DNA of 64,000 bases from Halichondria panicea (lineage: Eukaryota > Porifera > Demospongiae > Suberitida > Halichondriidae): NCBI RefSeq assembly GCF_963675165.1, contig NC_087379.1:3907442-3971441 (forward strand), given 5' to 3'. Positions 49,919-62,083 of this stretch are shown here, piece by piece. Below the pieces are notes generated by a model that saw only the letters and a list, made by a program, of their open reading frames with translations, did no database searches and was not told the origin of the DNA. The number at the start of each line of letters is the position of its first letter. The stretch's first letter is position 1. The position numbers and the translations under genes were made by a program.

Positions 49919-52900
49919 ATGTAAGTTTTCTCTGGGTACATGTATGTGTAGTGGATTCACACTTGTCTACTGAGTATAGAGATTTATCTAGTTGACGACA
50001 ACATTGCATTTCTAAATTCCATAATATCTATTAAAGGCTACACTTAACTTTCTAATATAAAATAATTATGAAGCCAAAGGATTGAAAAATTATGTTGGAG
50101 ACCTGGTGTCACTTATTTAGAGGGTCGCACAATCTAATTGGAGGTAGCTCTACTTGCCTCGATTTCTAGCCGCTTAAAAACGTGTATTTTCCAGTGGGCT
50201 AGAATCAATGCTAGAGTGTCGCTATACATTTTACCTCCATTTAGGATGCGACATTAAAAAATAACTGTCACCAGTACGTTGTCACTACTTTTAGAGGTCA
50301 GAAATTTACCTAAGCTCGAGAGTGTCACCTTAATTAAGGTCTTCCAATAAATAGAATGTGAGCATAATTGCTAATTTCTATAGTTAAAGAGTGCAATAAT
50401 TTTATAGGATTAATAGCACAAGTAACAAGCAATGGCAAGGCTTCTAATTGCACGATCGAGGCGTAGCCGAATTAACCTTGCCAGTGCTTGACTTGTTCAT
50501 GCACTCTTGGTGCTACTATAGTAACCATACTATTGGTGATTAGCGTATACATTCTAATTACCGCCCACAACAAAATATAAAAAAAATTTCGAGGTTGGTT
50601 CAATTAGGGCAGTGCATAGCAAAAGAGCAAGTTTGGACACTTTCCAAAAATTAAGGGGCATGGTAATAGTTTAGTAATGACACGATTAGGGCTAAGAGTG
50701 CAATATATAATATATTATATGGGATTTAATAATAGCATGAGTAACAAGCATCAACGATTATCTGTAGAATAGCTCTTGACTGGTAATAGATCTATTACCC
50801 TCTGCAAGTAGCAATATTCTAAAATAGTGTATAGAATCTCTACACAGGACAAGCATTACCTAATTGAGTTCACTTGTTTCTTTTTTCCAATGAAATTCAG
50901 CTTGCATGGGATCTCTAGTCTAGCTACACTATATAGGTGAGCGTCATTTGCTCCTAGTGAACTCCACAGGAAATTTCCCCATCATGATGTAGCAAGTACC
51001 AGCATATTCTTGATATTTCTCTTGGCACATGACCAACCACATCTGCTGGTACAGCTTTATATATGGCTACTGCAAGGTGATCCTCAGCGTTATTAGATAT
51101 GGGCGGTTCTGCAGAGAACTGCATCATCATCACGACTAGTATAATTAATAGTATGGCTAAGAGTGCAATATGGGATTAATAGCATGAGTAACAAGCAATG
51201 GCAAGGATACTATTAACCTTGCCAGTGCTTGCTATGAGTGCTATTAATCCCTTATTGCATGAGTAGCCATACTAATCGTTGTGATGCAGTTTTAAGGACA
51301 TGCATTTTTAGCTGCAGTTTCAATGAAAAAATTAGCCGCAGCCGTTATTCGAACGTGCGGTCGTCAAGGCATTAACGACGTGCAATTACTGCCTTGACGA
51401 CGTGCAATTACTGATACGCGATTAATCACTGTACGAATCCCAGTGAATAATAGGACAACATGCGATTAAGAAATCAATAGTATGGTTACATTTGTTCCTT
51501 CTTGTTTTGCATACAATAGTCTTGCAAACGGAATTATTAAAAAGCGGCACCTTCATTTAGAAGAAGTATCGTATACGTAGTTGATGTAATTTTACAGCTC
51601 CAGAAATAATAATTATATATCACTGTGGAGTGGCGCACTTTTAGAACCTAAAAAAGTGCGTTCAATCCAAGCTGGTACTTAAATTATAGTGGGACTTTAT
51701 GCGCTATACAGTTAGTGTAGTGTCGAGAAGTACGCATTATGCACACTGCAGGATCTCCAGTTTTAGATTTTTGGTATTTTTATTTTACAGCTATCAAATG
51801 CATGCATGTAATAATAATTAGTTGAAATAACTGTTGGCGCTTTTTAGGACCTAATAAATTGCATTCAGTCTGAGATGGCGCTGTAATTAAATTAACTACG
51901 GTACGGTAGATAGATTAAAATGGCCCAAAACGCATAATTTTATGTCGCTGGTTTATTGTCCAATACCCAAGTGGCTAGAGTTTTGCGTTAAATAAGGGTA
52001 ACTTGTTGCTGTGTGATTAATATCGCCGTGTATTGTATCCCCTCAAGGGATGATCAGCCCAGTGAGACAGATCGACTGATAGGCCTTCAAAAGAAGACTG
52101 ACACTGTAAGTGTGTGCAAACAAAGCTTGCATGAGTATAGTTTTAGGGATAAATTTCTAGCCTTTTTACTATAAATAGTATGTGTAATAATATACAGTGT
52201 GTTTTTATATCATTGGGCTAGCTTGTCAAAGAGTTTATTATTGGTTCTCATTGCCTGCATGGCCAGATAAAACGTAGTATAATTTATTTGAGATTCTGGC
52301 AAAGTCTTTGATTGGTGAATGATAATCTGTTATCACAAAGTAATTACTGTGCCAGTGGGGTGAGCAGTGCAGTGACATGCACCTACATGTATAGTGTCAC
52401 AATCAGATACTTGTGTGTAGGTTGCAAGCAAGGCGAAGAGTAATCTTGAGAAGATTATAAGAAGGGGAGAGAACGTGGATGACTTGCAAGACAGAGCAGG
52501 TAAGAAGGAATGGAAAAATCCCAGTATAATCATGCTGACCATTATTTTGCTCGCATGGACAACACTAGTCAGTGAGTGGCTCAACATTATAATAGCATAA
52601 TACTGGCCATAATTATAACAGTAAAACTATCTGGCATAGCAGTAATAGCAGCATCGTACAACTGTATAATATTGCATGTTGCGTTGTTGTCTTGCAAACT
52701 AGCCCAATAAAAAATGTGGTTGTGTCTGCCTGGCCATGCAGATGCAATACGGCACCAACACTTTCTTCTCATGCCGAGGAGGTACGACACGGGTACCTCG
52801 ATTATAGGCTTGATTAAGCTTGGACATGCAAACTTCAACAGTAAAGTCATAGTTGTATGTGACTAATTTTAGCCTAATCGAGGTACTCGTGTCGGACCTC

Positions 52901-54213
52901 CTCTGCTTTCTTCTGTGCCACTTCAAGTCCTCATTATAAACTATTACAGAGAATCTGAGACATGCTTCTAGCGTGTTTGAAGTTGGTTCTCACAGATTAA
53001 AGAGAAAGTATTGCTGGCAAAACATCAAGGTGAGGTGCATGCCTGTATGGGTGATGGCTTTGCTATTCATGCAGGACTTAGCCTTGTTGTTACCAGGCCA
53101 ATTTTCTCTAATGGAACGCTATGTCGAAAATTATTTTTCTCCATTCCATTTTATAGAGGTTATACAGGACTATGCCTAGGGGTAGTCCTTATCCCCCCAT
53201 TTACACGATTGTTTGTATGCCTAATCTTTCTACATAATTATTCTCATCATATTAAATGTTGCGTTATTATTTGTTAGTTCGTATGTCTTCTCTATGCTCA
53301 GAAGTCATTTATACTACGTATTTAGTCCCTCCAGTCCTGCATAAACATCGATATAATTATTCATACATAATTATAGACATATAGAATCCCGATCGAGGTT
53401 GGGCTTAGCAATATACGTACCTTGGTTAATCACTGGGGTGTTTGAGACTCCAGAGTGAAATGTGTAAGCAAGGCTGACGTTTGAACCTCTGTTGAATCAC
53501 TGGCGTAATCGGGCTTACTACACAACTCTGTGTTTAATCAAGGAGATATTCGATACCTCATATTTATCCACGGCATGCACTCATGTCTACATGCAGTCGT
53601 CATGCATGGCTGTCTATATTGCCCTAACTGCCATTGTCCCTGCCCAATTGTTCACTAATATAATGTCAGCTGGCGGTCACCACTCACTAGTGATTTTTTG
53701 TGCTACATTACTACCCCCCCCCCCCCCAAAGAATTATAATTATATTGGTAAGCCATTCTTTTACTATCCTTCTCTGTCACGTGCAGTTATGGATTATCCT
53801 GCTGATTGTTCTGTTGGTTATAGTAGTGGTTTTGATAGGTGAGTTGTAAGATCTACTGTGAATTGGTTCAAGGTTTACAGGAGGTAACGTTAACTTACTA
53901 TTATAATACGAATGCTCTTCCATTAGTATAATGACTTTTAACTGCTTTAATAAATGCATGTCTTTTAATAAATGCACGTCTTTTAATCAAAGCTTCCTTT
54001 AATCCGAATGTTGGGGTATAATTATGTTTCTGCTTGATGTTGAGCATCAGTAGATCGATATACTGCCATGATCTGTAATTTGTATTTCTTACCCTTTTCG
54101 TTCAGTTACAATTTTTTATACGTTAGATAATTAACGTTTATGTCTTGGTGCCATAAGTCTCTTTCTATACACATGCAGTTGCATTGGTTGTTGCTACTCG
54201 TCCCAAGTCGTGA
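49919..54213 (+). CDS. R-SNARE / VAMP-like protein, copy 1
   Basis: Vesicle SNARE for membrane fusion. Exons 52048-52105, 52421-52499, 52950-53029, 53787-53838 and 54179-54213. The first coding exon begins with the third base of the start codon (CAAG, then GGATGAT), so AT must come from an upstream exon; the best donor is AT followed by GTAAGT at 49919-49920. With AT the protein is 101 aa: M-DDQPSETDRL, SNARE motif (KTDTVASKAKSNLEKIIRRG, zero-layer Arg conserved), membrane-proximal RLKRKYCWQNIK, then a single tail anchor (LWIILLIVLLVIVVVLIVAL) ending ATRPKS. VAMP2-like in layout. The 2.1-kb first intron is full of repeats; the upstream exon is tentative, the rest firm. Confidence 0.85.
50380..50760. 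repeat. Two fragments of the GCTAAGAGTGCAATA element
   Basis: 50385-50560 and 50694-50755 match parts of the fuller copies at 22428 and 51147 (AAGTAACAAGCAATGGCAAGG, CTTGCCAGTGCTTG). A degraded hairpin of the TAGCCTCG type is at about 50158-50213. Confidence 0.55.
51147..51477. mobile_element. GCTAAGAGTGCAATA palindromic element
   Basis: TATGGCTAAGAGTGCAATAT is mirrored by ATTGCATGAGTAGCCATA; a second internal palindrome ACGACGTGCAATTACTG lies near its right end. Closely similar to 22428-22777. Possibly two abutting elements. Confidence 0.65.
52761..52914. mobile_element. 136-bp CAGAGGAGG-type element with perfect 9-bp target duplication
   Basis: Element 52770-52905 with arms GAGGAGGTACGACACG / CGTGTCGGACCTCCTC and inner arms GTACCTCGATTATAGGC. 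Flanks CTTTCTTCT at 52761-52769 and 52906-52914. In an intron of VAMP-like copy 1. Confidence 0.78.
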
Positions 54214-54798
54214 ATACAATCAGTACGATCTCTGGCTGGTTTCTATAAGTTCCAAAGCCAATGGCGCACATAAAATTAGCTCTGTTGTCAGTAATAGATT
54301 CACATCCGGTGTTTTTGTGTTCCAGTTCATCTAGAATGACTTTTTTTTCACATGTGTGTTTGTGAACTTACGTGCTTTTCATGTTGTTGGTGTTGTGTTA
54401 TCGTTATCCTGCATCCATTCTGCTTTTAGTATCTGAAAGTCTATAATTATTATATCCCAATGATAAGAAGAACGCAACACACAACCCTGAGTAGGACTTA
54501 GTACAAATATTCACAACACAAACATTTAATTGTAAACTGATTGTGCATGCATGTGAGTGGGCATTACATAACCTGTAGTGTGGTTATAGCTATCTCATGA
54601 ATCAGCCGCCCTTCTTTTGGGAAGACCGTCTGAGCATTCTTGTGTTAAAGTTTTATATGCCAAGACAATATTCTATCTTGACCAATCAGATTGAATAAAT
54701 CCAGTCAGGTGATTAAATTGGTCATACGCATGGTAAAACGCTTACTACAGTCATAGAAGCTAGCGCTTAGGCATAGAATTAGCACCACATGCATGCAA

Positions 54799-54853
54799 AA
54801 CACAAACTAGCCTCGACTCCAGCCCCTTCAATAGTGCGGCCTGGAACACAAAC
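54799..54853. mobile_element. Right-truncated hairpin element with 9-bp target duplication
   Basis: TAGCCTCGACTCCAGCC begins at 54808 and the element ends GCGGCCTGG, lacking the usual final CGAGGCTA. AACACAAAC occurs directly on both sides. Confidence 0.55.
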
Positions 54854-55154
54854 CAGATTGTTGAATTCATTAAAGAGAGGATGCCATGGGCGCGTAAGGT
54901 CACGAATTTGGCCATTGGTTTTGTGAGCAATCAACATTCCATTGTGAAATGACCTCAAGACAAGAGTGCATGTTCATACCGTCTTCCCAAAAGAAGGCCT
55001 GGGCGGCTGATTCATGAGACAAAACGTGGTATGCCATAATTATATAGGTCAATGATCGATTGCTGTACGTAATTAATCCTCCTGGGACCAATTATTTAAA
55101 TATTTATACAGGAAAAGCACCACAGTGCAAGCTATATAATTGTGCATGCTATAG

Positions 55155-55266
55155 GGCTTGGCAAATTATATGCTAGCTACGGCTAGGGCTTGGCAAATTA
55201 TGCTAGCTACGACTAGGGCTTGGCAAATTATGCTAGCTACGACTAGGGCTTGGCAAATTATGCTAG
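55155..55266. repeat. Tandem array of a 30-bp unit, about 4 copies
   Basis: GGCTTGGCAAATTATGCTAG followed by CTACGACTAG is repeated with a 2-bp variant in the first unit. Confidence 0.92.
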
Positions 55267-55499
55267 CACAATTTTTGGAATACAGGGATCGAGCTAGCAA
55301 CAAGCATAAATGGGCACTTAATTAGCATAATTAATTTTGATCCTCAGAGTCTGGTAGACCTAATTTCACATCTTATAATGTAACTATAGATAGACATCTA
55401 TTACAATAGATCTGTACTGTAAGCACTAGCCACTAAGCACTAAGCAGGCATGGAGGAGTATTTTCTCTTTCGGCACAGAGAATTATTCACTTTCTGTAA

Positions 55500-55729
55500 T
55501 ACCGTATAGCGCGAAATTTTCGAGGCACTTATATTTCGTGGATTGGCCTCTAAAAGCCATTTCGTTGCACAATGTTCGCGGAATGACTGCTTACCGGAAG
55601 CCACGCCTTTAAATCTTGCACGTTATAGCAGGTAAAGAACGATTTTCGTGGACTTAATTTTCGTGTAGGATTGCTAACCCACGAAATCCACGAAAATTAA
55701 GCCCCTCGAAAATTTCGCGCTATACGGTA
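55500..55729. mobile_element. ACCGTATAGCG MITE
   Basis: Inverted arms TACCGTATAGCGCGAAATTT / AAATTTCGCGCTATACGGTA; internal sequence nearly identical to 23037-23267, implying recent amplification. Confidence 0.8.
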
Positions 55730-56057
55730 CTACCTCAGCTATAGCCTCGGTCCCGGGCCGATTTTTTTTGTATTGATAGCACTACCTGAGGTAGCCTCCC
55801 AGCCTCGTTGTCTCTAGCTAGTATTTTCAATTAGTCATTTAGCTAGTATTTTCATTCTCAAAAAGTCAGTCTATTAAACTGGGCACACCAATGGAATAAT
55901 AGGCTGACTTTTTGGGAATAGAATATCATAAAAAGCATAATTTGCCAAGGCCTAGCTACGACTACAAATTAAGCAACAATAATTTATATTTGCATGCATG
56001 CAGACTGCATTTGATTGTTGTAGCACAGAGAGAACTCTAATTGGAGGTTTCGTAATA

Positions 56058-56250
56058 CTGTATAGTGGATATAATTATATTTCGAGGGTATAAATTTTCG
56101 CAAAATGATCGCTAAAATGTTGGCAGAATAGCAACCTTTCTGCAGCACGCATGCAAGTCGTGGGTATAAATTTTGCAGTTACATGCATGCTTATCAGCAA
56201 AAACCACGCGAATATTAATACCCTCGAAATATATGCACTATACTGTAGTT
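56058..56250. mobile_element. TACTGTATAGTG MITE
   Basis: Arms TACTGTATAGTGGATATAAT and TATGCACTATACTGTA enclose TTTCGAGGGTATAAATTTTC and its inverse. Related to 60592-60775. Confidence 0.65.
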
Positions 56251-56994
56251 TGGAGAAGTTCGCATTAACCATCAACTACTGTAATACAGAGGTATGCAAA
56301 CTGACGGGCTATAATTACTGCTAAAAAGGGGTGCCACAGCTTATTATATATTTGGGGGGGTGTTGCTGTAGGAGATGTACGGTAACATATGAGCCGGGGA
56401 GTATTATGCAAGGGTACTTTAAATTTTGCAAAGTGTTTCCAACTTAATGCACCTATCAATTATATATATTCCCATGTAGGGGAAGTGACAACCCATAATT
56501 AGTGACCTTTGCTCCGGTCATGCATGTATCATGCATGTATCAGCTTTGTACTTTCCCCTGTGTTACCACCATTCCCATAATTATTTTGAGTAGGCCGCAA
56601 TTTTATTTGTCTACAATAAGAAATTACCAAAGAGAACAATAAAAAAACTGTCTGCATGGTTCAGTACTTGCAACTGATGTGAGACGCTTTGACATATATT
56701 TATAAATTTTTACTTTGGTTCAATTAAGCCGTTGAGAATTAATGCATTCAATGTGTGGTTTGTGGTTAATTGGTTATAATTTAGATCCCATTTGAGTGTA
56801 TTTAGCAGGGAACTATGAGCTATAGTACCGGTACTATAGATTGCTCTGGGCTACAAACTACAACATTGCACATAAAATTGTATTGTGATTTACAAGAAGA
56901 TACATGTAATAACATAAAAATTATTGTAGCTAGATGCTTTGTCTAGTAATATAATAACAGAACTAGAATGAAAGAGAGAAGCTCTAGTTTCTTT

Positions 56995-57300
56995 TTTTGA
57001 CTTTGTTCGAGAGTAGTAGGAGACGCTCGTTTTTTGGGCAGTGTGCTGTGCTTTTTTGCTGCAAGGCTGCATGGGGGAGGAGCTGGATGTATGGAAGTGC
57101 TGGGATTCAGCTTTGGCTTCTTCCTAAAGTTCCTTTCGCTTTGTTCAAGAGTAGTATAGGAGCCGCTCGTTTGCTGGGCTTGTTTGCTGCAAATTATAGC
57201 TTAGGTGTCTTCCTTTCGAGTAGTACGAGCCGCTCGTTTCTTGGGAAGTGTGCTGGGCTTGTTTGCTGCAAAACTGGGGGAGGAGCTGGATGTTTAAGTT
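56995..57300. repeat. Degenerate tandem repeat of about 100 bp, 3 units
   Basis: Units share GAGTAGTA(T)(A)GGAG(C)CGCTCGTTT, GGGCTTGTTTGCTGCAAA and GGGGGAGGAGCTGGATG. An open frame across it follows the repeat and is not treated as a gene. Confidence 0.65.
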
Positions 57301-57791
57301 TTGTGGGTGGAGCTAGGACTATAATTTTGTCCATCCGGCAAACTGAGGTGAAGGAACAGGGTTGACTTGAATAGAGACCACAGATTTAGTAGAGACACAG
57401 GATGCCAACTTCAGATATTAGTTTTCAAAAGAATAATGATGCAGTTGCTAGGTTGGCTGTTTATATAGGTTGACTGTTGCTAAGCTAGTGCATTTCTAGT
57501 AGCCAATAGGTTTTGGGATCTAAATCAGTTAGAACATGTGCATTCGGTATCTATGGTTATAGTGTCCCTCATCCCTCGGACTAAAGCCCTCGAGCTTTGG
57601 GACACTATAACACATAGATACCTCATGCCCATGTTCTAACCATAACATAGTTGACCTATGCATGGACAATCGTTCTTTCAGTTTTGTTAAAACTCAAGCG
57701 AAAACCTTCATAACTCAAATCTCTCAATGGCGGTAGTACATATTATTAGAAGTCACTTAAGACACCCAGAAGGACACTCATAAGTATAGGA

Positions 57792-58333
57792 TATACCACA
57801 CCTAAGAGGAGGATATATAGGGTGCATATCCTCCGAGTAGGTGTGGCATATCTGACTTATACCACGTGATCGCAGCACTATAAAAGGACCTCCCCCTAGC
57901 AACAATTCAATCCACGATGCAGACTGCAAAAAAGAACAAGACTATGCCGGATTTTGCAGCCGTCAAAGAGCTAGTTGAGCAACATGTTGACTCCTACAGA
58001 TGCTCAAGAGCTTCCTTGGTCCAAGCGTTGACCATTCGATGTCCCCTACTGGAGTTGCAAGCTCTTCTTGGATAAAATGTATCTAAACCGCGCCCATGGA
58101 CCCGTGGAAGCTTAGCCATCTTGTTGGAGAGCACCTTCCGTGTTTCTGCCGTCGCTTTGAGTCTTAGTACTGTCAAGCATGGCTCTTTTTTCTTTGCTTA
58201 CTTTCTTGAACAAATGAAAAAACTAAAAAACAACTTGAAAAACTGTGCATGCCTGGGGCTGTATGCTAATATTCTATATATCCTACAGCTGTTGACCAAT
58301 GAGATCAATTAGTGGTGACGTAAGTGTGGTATA
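57792..58333. mobile_element. Long repeat B (copy 1) with TATA box and short ORF
   Basis: Ends TATACCACACCT / GTGTGGTATA. Contains an inverted pair around GAGGAGGATATATAGGGTGC, a TATA-like CTATAAAAGGACC at about 57880-57892, and a 52-codon ORF from 57919 (MQTAKKNKTMPDF, then KELVEQHVDSYRCSRASLVQ). The second copy is at 62595-63160. Transposon class unknown. Confidence 0.65.
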
Positions 58334-58683
58334 ATTAAGTAAATACACTGTCAAAACATCGATGAAGGCTTACTTCGAGACAAAAACGTATATCCAACAG
58401 GCTTATAAGGAAAGAAGAATCGAGCAATGATCAAAACTTATAAGAAAGTAGTAACTATAGTAACAATTAACCCAACACCAGACACAAGCATCACATTCTA
58501 GCTTAAAAAGAAGAAACTTGACAGGTCCAGCATATAACCCCTCCCCTGAGAATAAAAACTAACACAAAACAAGAATTACACAATTATAGCTCACACTCAA
58601 TAATCACCTAGCTTGCCCCTATAGCTTTCCCAGCCCGATTTTTCTCTAATAATAGGCAACGATTATGTAGCTACGGGTAGTCT

Positions 58684-58759
58684 ATTACAACCTAGCCTCG
58701 AATCCAGGCCGATTAAAATACGTATTTTAATCGGCCTGGTCTCGAAGCTAATTGCAACC
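58684..58759. mobile_element. 58-bp hairpin element with 9-bp target duplication
   Basis: 58693-58750 has the same core (ATTAAAATACGTATTTTAAT) as 20855-20913. Flanks ATTACAACC (58684-58692) and ATTGCAACC (58751-58759) match at 8 of 9. Confidence 0.75.
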
Positions 58760-59109
58760 CTACACTATGAAAATAGAATGCCCACATACATCAAAGGTAT
58801 TTTATTCGTGGATGGTGTGCATAGCTCATGCTATTGAAAATGGGACTTTCTGTTAACATGCTCCACACATCTGCTGATGTTTGTGATTGGGGTTTGTTTT
58901 GTTTTGGTAAGTAACCTTTAAATCATAAGAATGCAGTATGTGAAGTTTTCATGTTCACGTTAGGTTTCAGTTACAGGAACCTACTGTATGCTAGATTGAC
59001 ATAAGGTCATCAACAAAGTTCAACTGGAACAGACTACAACTAAAATCGTGTCTTGGTGGCTGGCGCAGATAAAGCCTGGAGTATAATAATACACGGCATT
59101 GTATTCAAA

Positions 59110-61660
59110 ATGTGAGTTGAATGTTGTATATGTTAGCTATCAGCAGCAACTGTGTATGTGCACATTTGACACAGGGCCTTACAAGACTCTGAGGTGACTC
59201 ACCTGATCAAAACTACCGAGGAGGTATAATTATATAATTAATGTCCCACCATGCGTGTTCTAAATGTGTATAATGTAATTACAACTTATTAGGTCAGTGA
59301 ATACCTGTAGCATTATCAGCTAGGAGCTAATGAGGGTTGTTATACATATAATTATATTCACATTTCTCAAGCGCTTACGAAGGATCACTGTTGCATTCTG
59401 CCATTTTCCCCCAAAGCAATTTGGCAAATAATACCATTTAGTGGGTAATTTTTGCGGGGTATTTTTGTGGGCAAGCTAGCTGACCTCAACAAAAATTTCA
59501 CTCACGAAAACGTAGGCGTGGTTTACCATAACGCATGCATTGCAGCACGTAATGAAATTGTGATGTGAATTGTGATTATTGTAATGTAATTGTGCACACG
59601 TAATGAAGCAAACACTACTCACGAAAATTACCCGCTATACGATAATAATAATTATTGTGTTCCATACACTACTAGATCAAAGGGAAAATGGTTCAAAATA
59701 TGACCAAACTAGAAGAAAGACAAACCAACTTAGAAAAGCTTGACGACAAGGCTAGTGAGTTGATTGATGATCACAATCATGTTGTTAAACTGCATGTATA
59801 ATATGTATAATAAATCCATAAAAATGTTGCAATCTAACTACAGAAGCACTAAAGGAGACAGGTGATGAATTCAAAAAAGGTGCGACTAAGGTTCACGAGA
59901 AAAAGAAGTGGGAACATTACAAGGTATATAATAATAACAAAATAATCATTAAATGCTGGAATAATAAATGTTTCATTTTAACAGTTATGGATGATTCTGA
60001 TATCCATCATTGCTATAATCATCATTGTCATCATTGTCGTAGCAACACTGATTGGTAAGTTGTAAGCCCGCAGCCATACGTACGTATATGTGCATGTACA
60101 GTTTACTTCCTTGTTATGGCATGACTTCCCACTGCATTATACATACAGTTAATAACCTCCAAATTTTGAAGCAGAGCTTTTTCCCCTCTTTTTAGATCTA
60201 TGGTGGGAGGTTCATTCAAATTGGGGTGTATCAAAAGCTTTCAACTATTATGTAGCTAACTCGCTGAAAAATCTATTGAGTTACAGTATGATTATAGTAC
60301 CATAATTATTAGACATATTGAAATATGGGTGTGGTTTCCTATTATTTTGTCTGCAGAGTTAGTCAGTGGGAGCACATAGCTTGTCTGCTCGTGGGAGGTT
60401 GCATTTCAATCAGTGCCATAGCTAGTGTTATTAGCTCTTGTGAATGTCTTTTACCTCCATTATATCATAGCGCCAAAAAATGTTCAGTGGTGCACAAATA
60501 ATCTGTTCGGCACTTAATTACATTGGAGTGGCGCTTAGCATAATTATAAAAATTAACAGATACCTGTTCAAGGCTACGTATAATTATACCGTATAGTGGG
60601 TATATTTCGAGGGTATAAGTGTTTGCAGTTTTTGTTGATTAATGCATGCACAATGAACATTTATACCCATGAATCCAAAATCGCATGCATGCAAAAAGGC
60701 TGCTATTCCGCGCAATTGTCTTTCTGCATCTTTCCGCAAAAGTTTATACCCTCGAAATACACCCGCTATAATAAGTAAATCAATTGTACATATTATAATA
60801 TAGCCTGACTACAGTAGACTCTCGCTATTCCGGCTCCCTGAAGTACGGCCACCTCGATATACCGGCCATTTGGCTTGGCACGGAATGCTAGCTATATGTT
60901 TACTGCACAAAACTCACCCTGAAGTACGGCCACTCGCTATTCCGGTTACCGGCCAGCGCTGGCTGTCCCAAACAGGACTTTCAATGTAATTTTATACGTG
61001 TATTACGGCTGGATATGACGTTTTGGGTGTGGTTTAGCAAATAAAATTGAATTACACTTAAATAGAGAACTAAATGATTCATTATCCTACATTATCCTCG
61101 AGACAAGAACCGCAAAAGTAGTCATTAAATTCGAGGTAAGGTCGTTTTTAAGCCGCGGCTATTTCCTGAGATGCAGCCACCTCGCTATTCCGGCCAAGCT
61201 GCATGGTCCCAAGGGTGACCGGATTAACGAGAGTCTACTGTATACGTTATTTAAAAAACGTTTACTTGGCACTCAACGTAAGCAACAAAATGTTGGCTTG
61301 GCGCTACTAAGCGGTATTTGCATTATTAATTTAAAAGTTTGGCCTGTGTGCAAATTGAAAGTGAATGTGACATACGTTGTGGCAGATTTGACGTATATAT
61401 AGCTCTCTCCCTTACCAATCCTACAATGCAAACATTTTTACTACAATGTACAGTCGTGTAGTACTCTGTAATTATGTTAGGACAACCTACGCGTAATCAA
61501 CTTACCCCTAGTGGCTACGCTGCCACAAGGCTTACTCCCCCCATTTTGTTTGCCACCACCATTAATCATCTTCTTATGTCACTGCGCATGTTTCACCCTT
61601 ATATTATTTCCTATTTTCACAGCTTTGTTTGTTACGAAGCCCTGGGAGAAGAAACACTAA
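59110..61660 (+). CDS. R-SNARE / VAMP-like protein, copy 2, complete, split start codon
   Basis: Exons: AT at 59110-59111, then 59175-59223, 59676-59754, 59844-59923, 59985-60054 and 61623-61660; 318 bp, 105 aa plus stop. A GTGAGT donor follows AAAAT, and ACAG precedes GGCCTTAC, giving AT|G GCC. The SNARE motif contains KGKMVQNMTKLEERQTNLEK with the zero-layer Arg in LEERQ. The basic membrane-proximal KKKWEHYK precedes a tail anchor (LWMILISIIAIIIIVIIVV) ending KPWEKKH. The 79- and 80-bp central exons match the sizes in copies 1 and 3, so these are duplicates. Copy 2 resembles VAMP8/VAMP-type endosomal R-SNAREs, but assignment to a subfamily is not secure. Confidence 0.9.
59430..59645. mobile_element. 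Degraded GGTAATTTTCG-family MITE, intron of VAMP-like copy 2
   Basis: GTGGGTAATTTTTGCGGGGT at the left and ACGAAAATTACCCGCTATAC at the right. Confidence 0.55.
60592..61243. mobile_element. Two MITEs in the last intron of VAMP-like copy 2
   Basis: 60592-60775 has ATACCGTATAGTGGGTATAT / TACCCTCGAAATACACCCGC ends. 60812-61240 has CAGTAGACTCTCG termini and inverse, flanked by TA, homologous to 43475-43851. Neither has an ORF. Confidence 0.7.
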
Positions 61661-62083
61661 CAGTGATACATTATTTACAGATGTATAGAGATCTAGTATA
61701 TAATAATTATTACATCCATGTACTTGTGCATCCCCATAATTAGAGTTTTCAGTTTTCAGTACAGATATTACCAGCTTAAGTTTCTCTTTGCAAATGCTGT
61801 AGTTTTTAAATCAGTTCATGAATTCAGCAACATGTTTTGTCAACATCACTGAATGATCAGTTGGACTAAAAGGAAAGAGAACTGTAGATCTATTGTCATT
61901 AACTTCCTCTGTATTTTATATTTGTATAATTGTTATTAATAGTCATTTGAGTATAACTATACAGTTCAAGCCACAGTCATCATCATAGTGGCATGATTAT
62001 GAGATGATTACGAGAGACTTTTATATTGAGACATCATACTGATATAATTATTATTTAACTGAAGTGACAACCTACCTCCCCTC

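Larger units (their letters stand above)
54214..59109. other. Intergenic region between VAMP-like copies 1 and 2
   Basis: 4.9 kb without a convincing gene. Contents include a TIR element at about 54594-55018 (arms CTCATGAATCAGCCGCCC), a truncated hairpin at 54808, a 30-bp tandem array at 55155-55266, MITEs at 55500-55729 and 56058-56246, an imperfect tandem repeat at 56995-57295, a hairpin at 57528-57640, the long repeat 57792-58333 and a hairpin at 58693. Confidence 0.7.

Noticed and set aside
53011..53277. Open frames at 52973-53277
   Set aside because: They read through the donor of the VAMP exon ending at 53029 into intron sequence.
56997..57365. 122-codon open frame with internal repeats
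   Set aside because: The protein repeats simply mirror a degenerate ~100-bp tandem DNA repeat; no domain or splice context.
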